Below, piece after piece: positions 25,693-34,573 of a stretch of 64,000 nt of DNA (its first letter is position 1; every line of letters begins with the position of its first letter). Under the pieces are notes generated by a model. That model searched no databases. It had not been told where the DNA came from and worked only from the letters and a program-made list of their open reading frames with translations. This DNA is from Longimicrobium sp. (GTDB lineage Bacteria; Gemmatimonadota; Gemmatimonadetes; Longimicrobiales; Longimicrobiaceae). The translations under genes and the position numbers were made by a program. Location of the stretch: the NCBI GenBank assembly GCA_036377595.1, contig DASUYB010000089.1:228233-292232 (forward strand), written 5' to 3'.

Positions 25693-25803
25693 TCACCGCC
25701 AGAGGCGGAGGAGGCGGAGGAGACTCGGCCAGAAGCGACCAAGGAGCTTAATGACCAGCCCCAGGATCACCGTCTTGAAGAAGTAGCGAAGGAGAACGAG
25801 CAC
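25693..25803 (-). CDS. Possible 36-aa amphipathic peptide
   Basis: A GTG-started frame encodes a short hydrophobic and basic peptide (VLLRYFFKTVILGLVIKLLG, then ending LLRLWR), too short for ordinary gene callers. It resembles small membrane peptides or toxin peptides in composition, but there is no Shine-Dalgarno and no homology can be checked here. It could be chance. Confidence 0.25.
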   Translation of the reverse strand: MLVLLRYFFKTVILGLVIKLLGRFWPSLLRLLRLWR

Positions 25804-25873
25804 GGGGGTCCGGCGGTTCAGGGTGTCTGACGTCTTGCTCGGCGTACTCTACGCGGGCCGCCGCGCGGAAGTT

Positions 25874-26734
25874 TCATCGCGCCGGCGCCCCGCCCCCGCC
25901 GGCCACCCCCGGCACGGTGATCTCGAACAGCGCCGGCCACAGCTTGCCGGTGACGAACAGCCGGTCGTGCTCCGCGTCGTAAGCGATCCCGTTGGGCACC
26001 GCCTCGGGGTCCGGCCGCTGCCCGGCGTCGAGCAGGCCCGTTAGCTCCACCCACGCCTTCACCTTCCCCGTCTGCGGGTCGATGCGGGCGATGCGCTCGG
26101 TGTGCCACACGTTGGCCCATACCTCGCCCTTCACCCACTCCAGCTCGTTGATGTCGTTGACGTACTCGGTGCCGTCCATCACGTCGAGGGTGCGCTGCAC
26201 CGTCCACGTGGCCGGGTCGAGGAAGCGGAGCTGGTTGGAGCCGTCGCTCAGGATCATCGACCGGCCGTCCGTCGTCAGCCCCCACCCCTCGCCCTGGTAG
26301 GCGAAGGTGCTCTGCTGCCTGAAGTCGAGGCCGTAGATGAACCCCTGCTGGTTCTGCCAGGTGAGCTGGTAGAGACGGCCGCCGAAGAGCGCGAGCCCCT
26401 CGGCGAAGTAGGGCGAGGGGACGTCGATGCGCTGCAGCACCTTCCCCGTCTCCAGCTCCGCCTTGCGCAGGGTGGAGCGGCCCTCGCGGCCGGTGCTCTC
26501 GTACAGCGCGCCGTCGTGCCAGAGCAGCCCCTGGGTAAAGGCCGCGGTGTCGTGCGGGTAGCTGCGCACCACGCTGGCGGCGGTCACGGGCGCCACCGGC
26601 CGGGGAGGCTGGTCCACGGGGGGGATCTTGTCCGGGTCCTGGTTTCCTCCCGCGCGCTTGCAGGAGCAGAAGGCCAGCAGTCCCATCGCCAGCAGCGTGG
26701 CGGGGCGCGCGGCGCCGAGGAGCCGCGGGCTCAT
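25874..26734 (-). CDS. Glutaminyl-peptide cyclotransferase (bacterial beta-propeller type)
   Basis: A lipoprotein-type signal (LLAFCSC) followed by a five-bladed propeller of 286 residues. It converts N-terminal glutamine of exported proteins to pyroglutamate. Landmarks of the plant/bacterial QC family are SYPHDTAAFTQGLLW, YESTGREGRSTLRK, FAEGLALF, TWQNQQGFIYG and NDINELEWVKGEVWANVWHT. The ATG overlaps the stop of the M61 peptidase gene by 4 nt, so it is coupled to a secreted protease. QC action could protect exported proteins from aminopeptidases. Confidence 0.92.
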   Translation of the reverse strand: MSPRLLGAARPATLLAMGLLAFCSCKRAGGNQDPDKIPPVDQPPRPVAPVTAASVVRSYPHDTAAFTQGLLWHDGALYESTGREGRSTLRKAELETGKVLQRIDVPSPYFAEGLALFGGRLYQLTWQNQQGFIYGLDFRQQSTFAYQGEGWGLTTDGRSMILSDGSNQLRFLDPATWTVQRTLDVMDGTEYVNDINELEWVKGEVWANVWHTERIARIDPQTGKVKAWVELTGLLDAGQRPDPEAVPNGIAYDAEHDRLFVTGKLWPALFEITVPGVAGGGGAPAR

Positions 26735-28596
26735 CGCGCACCTGCCTTCGAGCCGAGCCAGTCGCGGCGGAAGGCGCGCATCGCGTCGGTCACCGTCATC
26801 CCCGCCTTCTCGTAGGTCACCACCTCGACCGCCGGGTTCTCCACCAGTGGGACGGACATTTCGTGCCGCACGCCGCGCTGCTCCACCTCCATCCGCACCG
26901 TCTGTCCCGCGGCCTTCCCGCGCAGCACCACGATCAGCGAGTCGGCCGAGGGCGTGGGGACCCCGTCCACCGACAGGATGCGGTCGCCGCGGTCGATCCC
27001 CGCGCGGTAGAGCGATCCTCCTTCCACCGACGGCTGGACGACCACGGCGGCACCCTCGTCCGTGTCCAGCCCGGCACCGAGCCACGGGCGCCCCGGCTGG
27101 GCCTTGCGGACGAGGAAGCCCGCCTGCGCGAGGAGCCGCGCGTAGTCGACCGCCTCGTGCCCCTCGACGTAGCGGCGGAAGAAGTCGTTGGCGAACGCCG
27201 TGTCGTGCGTCACCTGGCCGAGGACGCGGCGCAGGTCGGCCAGCGTGTACGGCCGCTGCGGCGCCAGCGCGGGCGTCTGGTACTGCCCGAACTCGCGCCA
27301 CATCGCCCGCATGTAGTCCTGGAGGGAGATGCCGGGGAAGCGCTGGCGGAGCGTCAGGTCCAGCCCCAGCCCGAGCGCGGCGCCCCAGGTGTAGTAGGAG
27401 ATGAAGGTGTTGCCGCGATTCACCGGGTCGATCGAGGTGGCCGCGTCGACGAACGGCGCCTGCATGCTCATCTCCACCGCACTGAAGTGGCGGCGGCCGG
27501 GCGCGTTGATGACCGTGTTGACGTCGCCCGAGATGTCGCCGGCGTACTGGTCGTCGGTGTAGAGCCCGGCGCGGCGGAGGAAGAGCGCGTCCCAGTAGCT
27601 GGTGAAGCCCTCGGCGAACCACAGCTCGCCGCTCATGTTCTCGCGCTCGAAGTCGAACGGCTCCAGCGACCGGGGGCGCAGCCGCTCCACGTTCCACGAG
27701 TGGAAGAACTCGTGCGACACCGTCCCCAGGTTCCCCAGCCGCTGCGCGGGGTCCACGATGTTGCGGCTGCTGGAGACGATGGTGGAGTTGCGGTGCTCCA
27801 TCCCGTCGCCGCTGGCCCAGGGGAGGTAGTCGGCGATGAAGGTGTAGGTGCCGAAGTCGTACGGCGCCGGCGCGCCCCACATCGCCACCTCCTCCGCCAC
27901 GATGCGGCGCGCGGCCTCGGCGAAGGTATCGGCGGCCGCGTCCGTCCCCAGGTGATGCAGGGCGATGCGCCAGGTGTACGTCTTCCCCCCGTGCTCCGCC
28001 GTCCAGGTGCGGAAGACGACGGGCCCGACCTCCGTGGGCGAGTCCATGAAGTACTGGAGATTGGGCGCCTCGAACACGGTCGAGTCCGCCGTCGGCCGCA
28101 GCTGCGTGGCCACGCGCCAGCCGGGCTGCGGGCGGAAGACGACGCGGATCGGCACCTCGTCCATCCCCCGCGCGAACATGAAGGTGGCGGGCATGTTGAG
28201 ATGGGCGTGCGTGCGGTCGACGCCGAGATAAGTCCCGTCCGTGCGGTCGCCGAAGACGGTGTAGGCGACGCGGACGGTGGTCCCGTTCGGCGTCACGTCC
28301 CACTGCTGGGGATTGGGACGGGTGACGGCGAGCGGGCGGCCCGACGCGTCGGTCACGCGCACGTCGTAGACGTTCTTGGCGAACTCGTGGCGCGCGTAGC
28401 GGCCGGGCGACGAGACGCTCATCCGCAGCTGCAGCGGGCGCCCCTGCGGCACGCCGCGGAAGACGGCCGTCACCTGCGCCTCGTGGTGCGCGGCGTTGGG
28501 GAAGGCGATCTCGTACTCGACGCGCCGCTGCTGCGCCTGCGCGGGCATGGCGGCGAGCGCGAGGAGCACGGCCGCGCGGGGAAGGATGCGGTTCAT
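26731..28596 (-). CDS. Secreted M61-family glycyl aminopeptidase-like protease with PDZ domain
   Basis: An exported metalloprotease of 621 residues. Signal peptide MNRILPRAAVLLALAAMPAQA; N-terminal beta domain to about 190; zinc motif HEFFH at 295-299 with Glu329 (WFAEGFTSY) as third ligand; PDZ domain near 515-590 (GAAVVVQPSVEGGSLYRAGI and GDRILSVDGVPTPS). Layout and length are those of family M61. The start MNRILPR was chosen over an earlier in-frame Met because only it yields a signal peptide. First gene of a coupled pair with glutaminyl cyclase. Confidence 0.93.
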   Translation of the reverse strand: MNRILPRAAVLLALAAMPAQAQQRRVEYEIAFPNAAHHEAQVTAVFRGVPQGRPLQLRMSVSSPGRYARHEFAKNVYDVRVTDASGRPLAVTRPNPQQWDVTPNGTTVRVAYTVFGDRTDGTYLGVDRTHAHLNMPATFMFARGMDEVPIRVVFRPQPGWRVATQLRPTADSTVFEAPNLQYFMDSPTEVGPVVFRTWTAEHGGKTYTWRIALHHLGTDAAADTFAEAARRIVAEEVAMWGAPAPYDFGTYTFIADYLPWASGDGMEHRNSTIVSSSRNIVDPAQRLGNLGTVSHEFFHSWNVERLRPRSLEPFDFERENMSGELWFAEGFTSYWDALFLRRAGLYTDDQYAGDISGDVNTVINAPGRRHFSAVEMSMQAPFVDAATSIDPVNRGNTFISYYTWGAALGLGLDLTLRQRFPGISLQDYMRAMWREFGQYQTPALAPQRPYTLADLRRVLGQVTHDTAFANDFFRRYVEGHEAVDYARLLAQAGFLVRKAQPGRPWLGAGLDTDEGAAVVVQPSVEGGSLYRAGIDRGDRILSVDGVPTPSADSLIVVLRGKAAGQTVRMEVEQRGVRHEMSVPLVENPAVEVVTYEKAGMTVTDAMRAFRRDWLGSKAGAR

Positions 28597-28776
28597 CCGG
28601 TTCAGGGCGATGGGGATGCGGTTCCGAACGAGCGCAGGAGAGTAGCGCGTCGCGCGGTGCGGGGCCAGCGCAGGTGCGGAGGTGGGGTGCACGCGCGGAT
28701 CGTGACGGGGATGAAACCGCGCGGCGGGGGGATTGTTCCGAACGGGCGGAGATCGGCCAGGGGATCGAGTGAGGAC

Positions 28777-28827
28777 GGGCGAATGGAATTCGCGGCAACA
28801 ACGGCCCGAAGTCCGCCTTCGCGGACT
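28777..28827 (+). repeat. Dispersed repeat with exact 20-nt core (copy 3)
   Basis: It has the same order of elements as 149-197: GGGCGAATGGAATTCGCGGC followed by a variable stretch and the exact core at 28808-28827. It lies in the 322-nt gap between the M61 and TPR genes, which otherwise holds only the TPR terminator. Confidence 0.8.
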
Positions 28828-28860
28828 CCCGCGGCGGCATCGTCGTGAGATGCCAAAGTC

Positions 28861-28894
28861 GAGGGCGGCGAATCGATCCCGATCCGCCGCCCTC
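28861..28894 (-). terminator. Terminator of the exported TPR gene
   Basis: Perfect 10-bp stem GAGGGCGGCG/CGCCGCCCTC with a 14-nt loop, 24 nt after the stop at 28919; a short T-run (ACTTTGG) follows on the minus strand. Confidence 0.65.
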
Positions 28895-28918
28895 GCCGTT
28901 CATCTCCATCTCCCGTCC

Positions 28919-30664
28919 CTACCAGCGCGAGCCGGGCGGCACGGGGGCACCGCCCCAGCGGCGGTTGAAGTCCTCCAGCACCGAGCCCGGATCTCTCCAG
29001 GTGGCGCGCATCACCGTCACCAGCCCCATCAGCGACCAGGGGTTGTGGCGATTCACGCGTTGCGGCAGCGACCCGCGCGGGTCCCATACGGGCTCGCAGA
29101 GGTCGATCTGCTCGCCCAGGTCGCACAGGTACACGGCCTCGGCCTCCTTGGCCCGCCCCGCGTCCAGCAGCACCGCGCCCAGCGAGTGCCGCGCGGCGTA
29201 TGGGAAGGGCGGCGGCTCGTCGTAGCTCAGCGAGTCCTGCAGGAGCACCGCGCGCCGCAGCGCGGCGATCGCGGGCCCGTAGTCGCGGGCCACGGACCGG
29301 ATCTCGCCGTCCAGGATCCCCGCGGCGATCTCCAGCAGCCGGCCGGCGCGGTTGCCCATGATGATGGAGTCGCGCACCGGCCCCCGGGCGATGGCGTACA
29401 GCTCGGACAGGTGCCGGTTGGCCGCGACCGTGTCTCCCCTCCGCAGCCGCGCCATCCCCTGCCCGAAGTGCCAGATCCCCAGCGGATACCTGTACTTCGG
29501 CTGCGGCAGCGCCAGCGCCTGGTCCCACTCGCCGAAGCGGACGTGCACCAGCATCCGCGCGGTGAGGAAGTGCTGCGCGTTGTAGAAGCGCGAGATCAGC
29601 TCGTCGCTGGCGATGCTCTCCAGCGCCCGGGCCGCCGCCATCGCGTCGTCGCGCCGGCCGCCGAAGTTGGCCGACACCCACAGGAAGTCGTGGTTGTGCG
29701 CCCAGTACATGGGGTAGCGCCCCGCCATCCCGCGGAAGACCAGGTACGCGCTGTCGAGCGCCACCGCGCGCTGGTTGTGCCGCACCCCGTCGGCGTAGCG
29801 TCCCAGGCGGTGATAGATGTGCGACGGCATGTGCACGATGTGCCCCGAGCGCGGCATCAGTCCGGCCAGCGTGTCGGCCGCCCACTCGGCCGAGTCGGGC
29901 CACGGGGAGCCCTCGAAGACGTGGATCCAGAGGTGCGCCGCGCCCACGTGGTCGCGCTTGCGCCCCAGCACGTCGTGGAGCTGCGCCAGCACCGAATCGG
30001 TGCCGGGCTGCTTGTTGCCGTTCAGGTCCCACTGGTTCCACGGCCGCAGGTCCATCCGCGCCTCCGCGGCGATGGCCCCGGCGTCGAGATCGGGGTGCCC
30101 CTCCGCCAGGCTCAGCCGCCACACCTGCGCCATCGCCCGTGCGTAGGCGCTGTCCATCTGCGCGCGGAGGGTGTCGAGGCGCGCCTGCGGCACGCGCGGG
30201 AAGTCGGGGAGCGGGAGGTAGCGCGCGGCGCCCGCGTCGAGGTACGCCCGCTCCATCGTGGTCAGCGGCCGCAGCCCGCGCGCCGTCTCGATGGCGCCGG
30301 CCGCCTGCCGCCAGCGCGAGGTGTCCATCGCCAGGTTGATGTTGGGCCCGAGCGCCACCGCCTTCCCCCAGTAGCACATGACGCAGCCGGGGTCGAGCTG
30401 GTAGGCCTTCTGGAACGAGAGCACCGCCTCCAGGTGGTTGAAGCCGTAGATCAGCGCCAGCCCCTGGTCGAAGTACGCCTGCGCGCGCGTGTTGTCGGTG
30501 ACGGGATGGTGCACGTTCGTGCGCACCGAGTCCCAGAGCGGCACCGAGTCCGGATTGAGCGGCTGCGGCTCAGGACCCGAGCCGTGGACGTGCTGCGCGA
30601 ACGCCGCCGCCGACACGCAGCACAGGCCGGCGGCGAGCACGAGGATGCCTCGGAGAGGTCGCAT
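28919..30664 (-). CDS. Exported TPR-fold protein (581 aa)
   Basis: A signal-peptide protein (GILVLAAGLCCVSAAAFA, then QHVHGSG) of TPR-like repeats. The N-terminal part has DNTRAQAYFDQGLALIYGFN and LSFQKAYQLDPGCVMCYWGK, with a CxxC. Later it carries MPRSGHIVHMPSHIYHRLGR and MYWAHNHDFLWVSANFGGR, His-rich segments that recur in a family of large exported TPR proteins in soil bacteria. These histidines could bind metal, but no catalytic function is established. The start is at MRPLRG to keep the signal peptide; the longer ORF crosses the upstream intergenic repeat. Monocistronic. Confidence 0.82.
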   Translation of the reverse strand: MRPLRGILVLAAGLCCVSAAAFAQHVHGSGPEPQPLNPDSVPLWDSVRTNVHHPVTDNTRAQAYFDQGLALIYGFNHLEAVLSFQKAYQLDPGCVMCYWGKAVALGPNINLAMDTSRWRQAAGAIETARGLRPLTTMERAYLDAGAARYLPLPDFPRVPQARLDTLRAQMDSAYARAMAQVWRLSLAEGHPDLDAGAIAAEARMDLRPWNQWDLNGNKQPGTDSVLAQLHDVLGRKRDHVGAAHLWIHVFEGSPWPDSAEWAADTLAGLMPRSGHIVHMPSHIYHRLGRYADGVRHNQRAVALDSAYLVFRGMAGRYPMYWAHNHDFLWVSANFGGRRDDAMAAARALESIASDELISRFYNAQHFLTARMLVHVRFGEWDQALALPQPKYRYPLGIWHFGQGMARLRRGDTVAANRHLSELYAIARGPVRDSIIMGNRAGRLLEIAAGILDGEIRSVARDYGPAIAALRRAVLLQDSLSYDEPPPFPYAARHSLGAVLLDAGRAKEAEAVYLCDLGEQIDLCEPVWDPRGSLPQRVNRHNPWSLMGLVTVMRATWRDPGSVLEDFNRRWGGAPVPPGSRW

Positions 30665-30820
30665 GGTGGCTGTCCGGCTGGAGGGGATGAACGGGAGGAG
30701 AATCCAAGGTGCGTCGTAGTATCCCCGCGGAACGATCCTGCTGCAAGCATTTTGCGCGAGGGCCAATCCTCATACCCATTCCGAAGATTCGGTGTGCATT
30801 CCGATAGCCTCAAAAGAATG

Positions 30821-30860
30821 ACTCACACGGAGGGAACGGAGGGAACGGAGGAACTGAACG
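30821..30860. repeat. 3' palindrome family, half copy 4
   Basis: ACTCACACGGAGGGAACGGA and a following GGGAACGGAGG repeat form a single arm. The complement of the right arm at 39557-39586 matches it with one difference. It lies about 65 nt past the chemoreceptor stop. Confidence 0.7.
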
Positions 30861-30926
30861 CGGCAACAAAAGATGAGGGGCGACGGAGATCCGCCGCCCC
30901 TCGATCTTCATCCGCCGACCATCTCC

Positions 30927-32810
30927 CTACCGGCCGGCCATCACCCGCCGCCTGCGCAGCCGCTCGTGCGCGGAGACGAGGTCGGGGTGCACGAGGGTGT
31001 TGGGGTCGATCAGCGAGGTGTCGACGTACGGCGCCGGCACGTCCACGCCGCCCACGGCCTCCAGCTCGGCCGGCGCGACCGGCTCCTCCGACGGCTCCGG
31101 CGCGTGATCGCCGACGGTGAGGTTGCCGACTAGGCCGCGCAGCTCGGCGGCGCTGCCGATCAGCCGGCGCGTGGCGTCGGCGACGAGCAGGCACGCGCTC
31201 TCCTGCTGCGTCGTGGCGGCGCGCACGCCCTCGGCCGTCTCGGCGTGCACCTCGGCCGTCTCCGCCACCGCGGCGATGCCCGACGCGGCGTCGACCGCGG
31301 CGGCGGCGTTCCCCTCGGCGGCGCTGGTCACGCTCTCGGCCGCCGCGCGGGTGCGCTCGGCCGCGGCGAGGATCGTCGCCAGCGCGGCCTCGACCTGCTG
31401 GGCCACGCGCTCGATCTCGTCCACCTGCGCGGCGCCGGCCGTCATCGCCCGCGCGGTGGACTCTACCCGCTGGCGCACGGCGCGGGTGATCCCCGCCACG
31501 CGCTCGGCGCCAGCGCGCGCCTGTCCGGCCAGCTTGCGCACCTCGCCCGCCACCACGGCGAAGCCCGCCCCCTCCTCACCCGCGCGCGCCGCCTCGATCG
31601 CGGCGTTGAGGCCCAGGAGGTTGGTCTGCGCGGCGATCTCGTCCACCGTCTCCACGAAGCTGGAGATGTCGCCCACCGCCTCGTGCAGCGCCTCGGTCTC
31701 GGCGGCGGCGTCCTGCACCGCGCGCTTGATCTGGATCAGCGTCAAGAGCGCCTGCGCGGTCTCCTCGCGGCGGCTGCGGGCCACGTCCTCGATCGACGCG
31801 GCCAGCGCCGACACCTCGCGCACCTCCGCGGCCACCGAGCGAGCCTGCGACAGCATCGCCCGCAGCGCGTCGTCCACCCGGCGCAGCTGCGTCACCTGGT
31901 CGGCCGCGCCGCCCGACACCTGCGTCATCGAGCGCGTCACCTCGCCCACCGCGGCCGCCAGCTGCTCGGAGATGGCGGAGAGGTCGTCGGCCGAGCGGGT
32001 GATGCTGTCGGCCGCGCCCGCCGCCCCCGCGCCGATGCGCGAGAGCGAGTCGCTGGTGCGGTTCATCGCCTCCGCCAGCAGCCCCAGCTCGCCGGGGAGA
32101 TGGCCGGTCGTCCGCGCGGTCAGGTCGCCCTCGCCCAGCGCGCCGGCGTGGCGCGCCAGCTGCCCCAGCGGGCCGGAGATCGACCGCACCACGCGCAGCA
32201 CCACCACGGTCGCCACCACCGCGGCCACGGCGATCAGCGCCACCAGCAGCCAGGCGCGGCGCTGCGCCGCCTCGTCGAGCGCGCCGGCGGTCTCGCCCAG
32301 CCGCTTGGCCTTGGCCTCGCCCAGCTTGTCGAGGTCCGCCAGCATCGCCGCCTCGATCGCCCGCGCGCTGTCGGTCTGCGCGGCGGCCTCGGCGGCGCGC
32401 CCCATCTCGCGGAGCCGGCGGGCGACCACGTAGCGCACCTCGGCGTCCGAGAGCGCCTGGTCGATCCCCACCAGCGTGGTCTTGTCCTCGGCGCGCAGCT
32501 CGCGGCGGCGGAGCGCGCGGTGGGTGCCGTGCGTGTGCCAGCGCAGCGAGTCGAACGCGGCCGCCGCGCCCGCGTCGGTGTTCTCGATGTAGCGCGCGGC
32601 CACGGCGATCTCGCGGGCCACGTCGGTGGCCAGTCCGGTGCTGAGGCGCGCCTCCTCCTCCACCCCCTGGTTGGCGGTGCGGATGGAGGAGGAGAGGGAG
32701 CGGAGCGCCGTCCACCCCACCGCGCCCGCGGCCAGGACGAGGACGAGCATCACGCCGAAGCCGGAGAGGAGGCGGGTGCGGATCTGCCCGCGGGTGACGA
32801 TCTGGCTCAT
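30927..32810 (-). CDS. Methyl-accepting chemotaxis protein
   Basis: A 627-residue transmembrane chemoreceptor. TM1 at about 13-35, a short helical periplasmic region (about 36-185), TM2 at about 188-208 followed by HAMP, then the cytoplasmic coiled coil with the conserved tip [20 protein letters not shown]. The ~150-residue periplasmic part is a four-helix bundle in character, not a Cache domain, and so is a candidate for binding a loaded periplasmic protein. The ATG overlaps the upstream substrate-binding protein gene by 4 nt. No cheA, cheW or cheB gene is in the window. Confidence 0.94.
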   Translation of the reverse strand: MSQIVTRGQIRTRLLSGFGVMLVLVLAAGAVGWTALRSLSSSIRTANQGVEEEARLSTGLATDVAREIAVAARYIENTDAGAAAAFDSLRWHTHGTHRALRRRELRAEDKTTLVGIDQALSDAEVRYVVARRLREMGRAAEAAAQTDSARAIEAAMLADLDKLGEAKAKRLGETAGALDEAAQRRAWLLVALIAVAAVVATVVVLRVVRSISGPLGQLARHAGALGEGDLTARTTGHLPGELGLLAEAMNRTSDSLSRIGAGAAGAADSITRSADDLSAISEQLAAAVGEVTRSMTQVSGGAADQVTQLRRVDDALRAMLSQARSVAAEVREVSALAASIEDVARSRREETAQALLTLIQIKRAVQDAAAETEALHEAVGDISSFVETVDEIAAQTNLLGLNAAIEAARAGEEGAGFAVVAGEVRKLAGQARAGAERVAGITRAVRQRVESTARAMTAGAAQVDEIERVAQQVEAALATILAAAERTRAAAESVTSAAEGNAAAAVDAASGIAAVAETAEVHAETAEGVRAATTQQESACLLVADATRRLIGSAAELRGLVGNLTVGDHAPEPSEEPVAPAELEAVGGVDVPAPYVDTSLIDPNTLVHPDLVSAHERLRRRRVMAGR

Positions 32811-33907
32811 CGCGCGTCCTCCACGGGAACGAGGGCGCCGTTCTGCACCCGGGTCATCACGAAGCCCGCACGGTCGGGGTCGCCGTCTGCGCGGAAGCGG
32901 ATCTCGCCGGTCACGCCGCGGAAGGCGTTCCCGCCCTTCACCCTCGCCATGTAGTCGCGGATGGCCGCGCGGTCGGGGCCCACCGCCTCGATCGCCTTCA
33001 CCAGCAGCATGGCCGCGTCGTAGGCCATCGCCGCGTTGGCGTCGGGCTTCACCCCGTAGCGCGCGGCGAACTGCTCGGCGAAGCGCCGTCCCTCGTCCGA
33101 GCGGTCGAGCCGCACCGGCGTGGCGATCAGCGCGCCTTCCGCCGCCGCCGTGTCGGCCGCCACGCCGGGCCACCCGTCGCCCGCCAGCCACTGGGTGGTG
33201 AACCCCTGCCGCGCCGCCTCGCGCAGCAGCGCCCGGCCCGACATCTCCGTCCCGGCCACGAAGACCAGGTCGGGCTGCACGCCGCGGTAGTAGGAGACGA
33301 ACGGCTCCACCTTGCTGCCGTCGTCGGCGATGGGGTCGACGCCGATGGGGCGGCCGGGATACGCGGCCAGGAAGGCCTGCGCCAGGTCGCGCCCGTAGAC
33401 GTTGTTCTCGTAGAGGACCACCACGCGCTGGCGGCCCAGGCGCGCGGCGTAGCGGGCCAGGTTGGCGCCGTTCACCGAGTCGTTCACGGTCACGCGGAAC
33501 ACCCAGGGCGAGATCCCGGTGATCTCGGGCGAGGTGGCGCTGGGAACGACGGCCACCAGGCCGCGATCGTACTCGGGCGCGGCGCCCACCATCCCGCCCG
33601 AGTTGGCGTGGCCGACGACGCCGACCACGTCGGGGTTGTCGTAGAAGCCGCGGGCGACGGTGCCGGCCTTCACGCCGTTCCCCTCGTCGTCCACGGCCTG
33701 CACCTGCAGGCGGCGGCCGTCGATGCCGCCGCGCGCGTTCACCTCCTCGACCGCCATCTCCACGGCGTGGCGCACCATGGTGGCGTATGCTTCCTTGAAC
33801 GGGCCTGCCGTGCCGATGACGATGGTGCCGCCGCCGCGCGAGCACGCGGGGAGCGCAGCGCAGACGAGGATGGGCGCAAGCCAGCGCCGCAGTGCGGATG
33901 TGCGCAC
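32807..33907 (-). CDS. Branched-chain-amino-acid-type substrate-binding lipoprotein
   Basis: A periplasmic binding protein of the type I fold (Peripla_BP_6). GTG at 33907, with GGAGAAGGAG just upstream, starts a signal peptide ending in lipobox LPACS. The opening strand reads [14 protein letters not shown], followed by [20 protein letters not shown] and [12 protein letters not shown], all typical of LivJ-like proteins. At 366 residues it is complete. No permease or ATPase gene is adjacent; instead the gene is coupled by a 4-nt overlap to a chemoreceptor, suggesting a sensing rather than transport role. Confidence 0.9.
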   Translation of the reverse strand: MRTSALRRWLAPILVCAALPACSRGGGTIVIGTAGPFKEAYATMVRHAVEMAVEEVNARGGIDGRRLQVQAVDDEGNGVKAGTVARGFYDNPDVVGVVGHANSGGMVGAAPEYDRGLVAVVPSATSPEITGISPWVFRVTVNDSVNGANLARYAARLGRQRVVVLYENNVYGRDLAQAFLAAYPGRPIGVDPIADDGSKVEPFVSYYRGVQPDLVFVAGTEMSGRALLREAARQGFTTQWLAGDGWPGVAADTAAAEGALIATPVRLDRSDEGRRFAEQFAARYGVKPDANAAMAYDAAMLLVKAIEAVGPDRAAIRDYMARVKGGNAFRGVTGEIRFRADGDPDRAGFVMTRVQNGALVPVEDAR

Positions 33908-34085
33908 CGGTTCTCCTTCTCCGGGGAATCGGGCTGGAGGGTCCTGAAAGATGGGAAGTCGCCGTGACCCAGAACGAACGCCCGCCGGGTGACCTGAGAA
34001 CGGGCGTAGCAGATGCACCGGGCGATTGGAGCAGCCGCCCCCGGCATCTGCTGCAAGGTTTTGCGACACTTGGATGAGGCGCTGA

Positions 34086-34114
34086 ATTATAGGACGGAAA
34101 ATGGCTGGCGTCAA
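34086..34114 (-). promoter_or_regulatory. Strong sigma70-type promoter of the binding-protein/chemoreceptor operon
   Basis: On the minus strand TTGACG (34114-34109) and a perfect TATAAT (34091-34086) are 17 bp apart. The leader to the GTG at 33907 is about 170 nt and can form several stems, but no known riboswitch was recognised. The rest of the 34115-34512 interval holds nothing recognisable beyond short hairpins. Confidence 0.8.
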
Positions 34115-34512
34115 ACCTCGTAGCAGATTTTCTGCACAATTGGTCCATCGCTGGCGCAAAACGATTGCATTTGCGTCGGGTGGTGTAGGAAAATGTGTTT
34201 GGGGGTGATGACGGAGGGATGGATGGAACCAGGACAGACCCGGACGATGGGCAGGAAGATCGCGCGGGTGGGGATCTCAATTCCAGGAATCGGGTCGATG
34301 CACAGGAGCGATCCCACGCTGACGTCATCCCGAGGCTGGCCAGACCGTAACCAGCGTCTGCGAAAGCGTTTGCAGGCCGAAGGATCTATAATCGCGTCGG
34401 CACGAGATTCGGTCGGACGTACGAATACTCCACCCAGACCTCATCTCACGGGCGGGTAAACCCGCGGCTGGAAGATTGGGAAGCCTGCTGCGCAGGCTGT
34501 GTTAGGGACGAT

Positions 34513-34550
34513 AAAAGGCGCCGGCCGCGGATCGCTCCGCGGCCGGCGCC
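34513..34550 (-). terminator. Rho-independent terminator of the Gly/Ser-rich gene
   Basis: Perfect 14-bp stem GGCGCCGGCCGCGG with its complement, 6-nt loop, followed by UUUU on the minus strand; 23 nt beyond the stop at 34574. Confidence 0.88.
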
Positions 34551-34573
34551 GATCGTTGAGGATCGAGCTAGGG

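Noticed and set aside
32811..34328. Single large ORF joining the binding protein and chemoreceptor frames
   Set aside because: It results from a shifted frame; each gene has its own clear frame, start and motifs with an ATGA overlap.
34115..34512. Search for a riboswitch or small gene around the binding-protein leader
   Set aside because: No known riboswitch signature and no ORF with a start signal; only short stems and a promoter.
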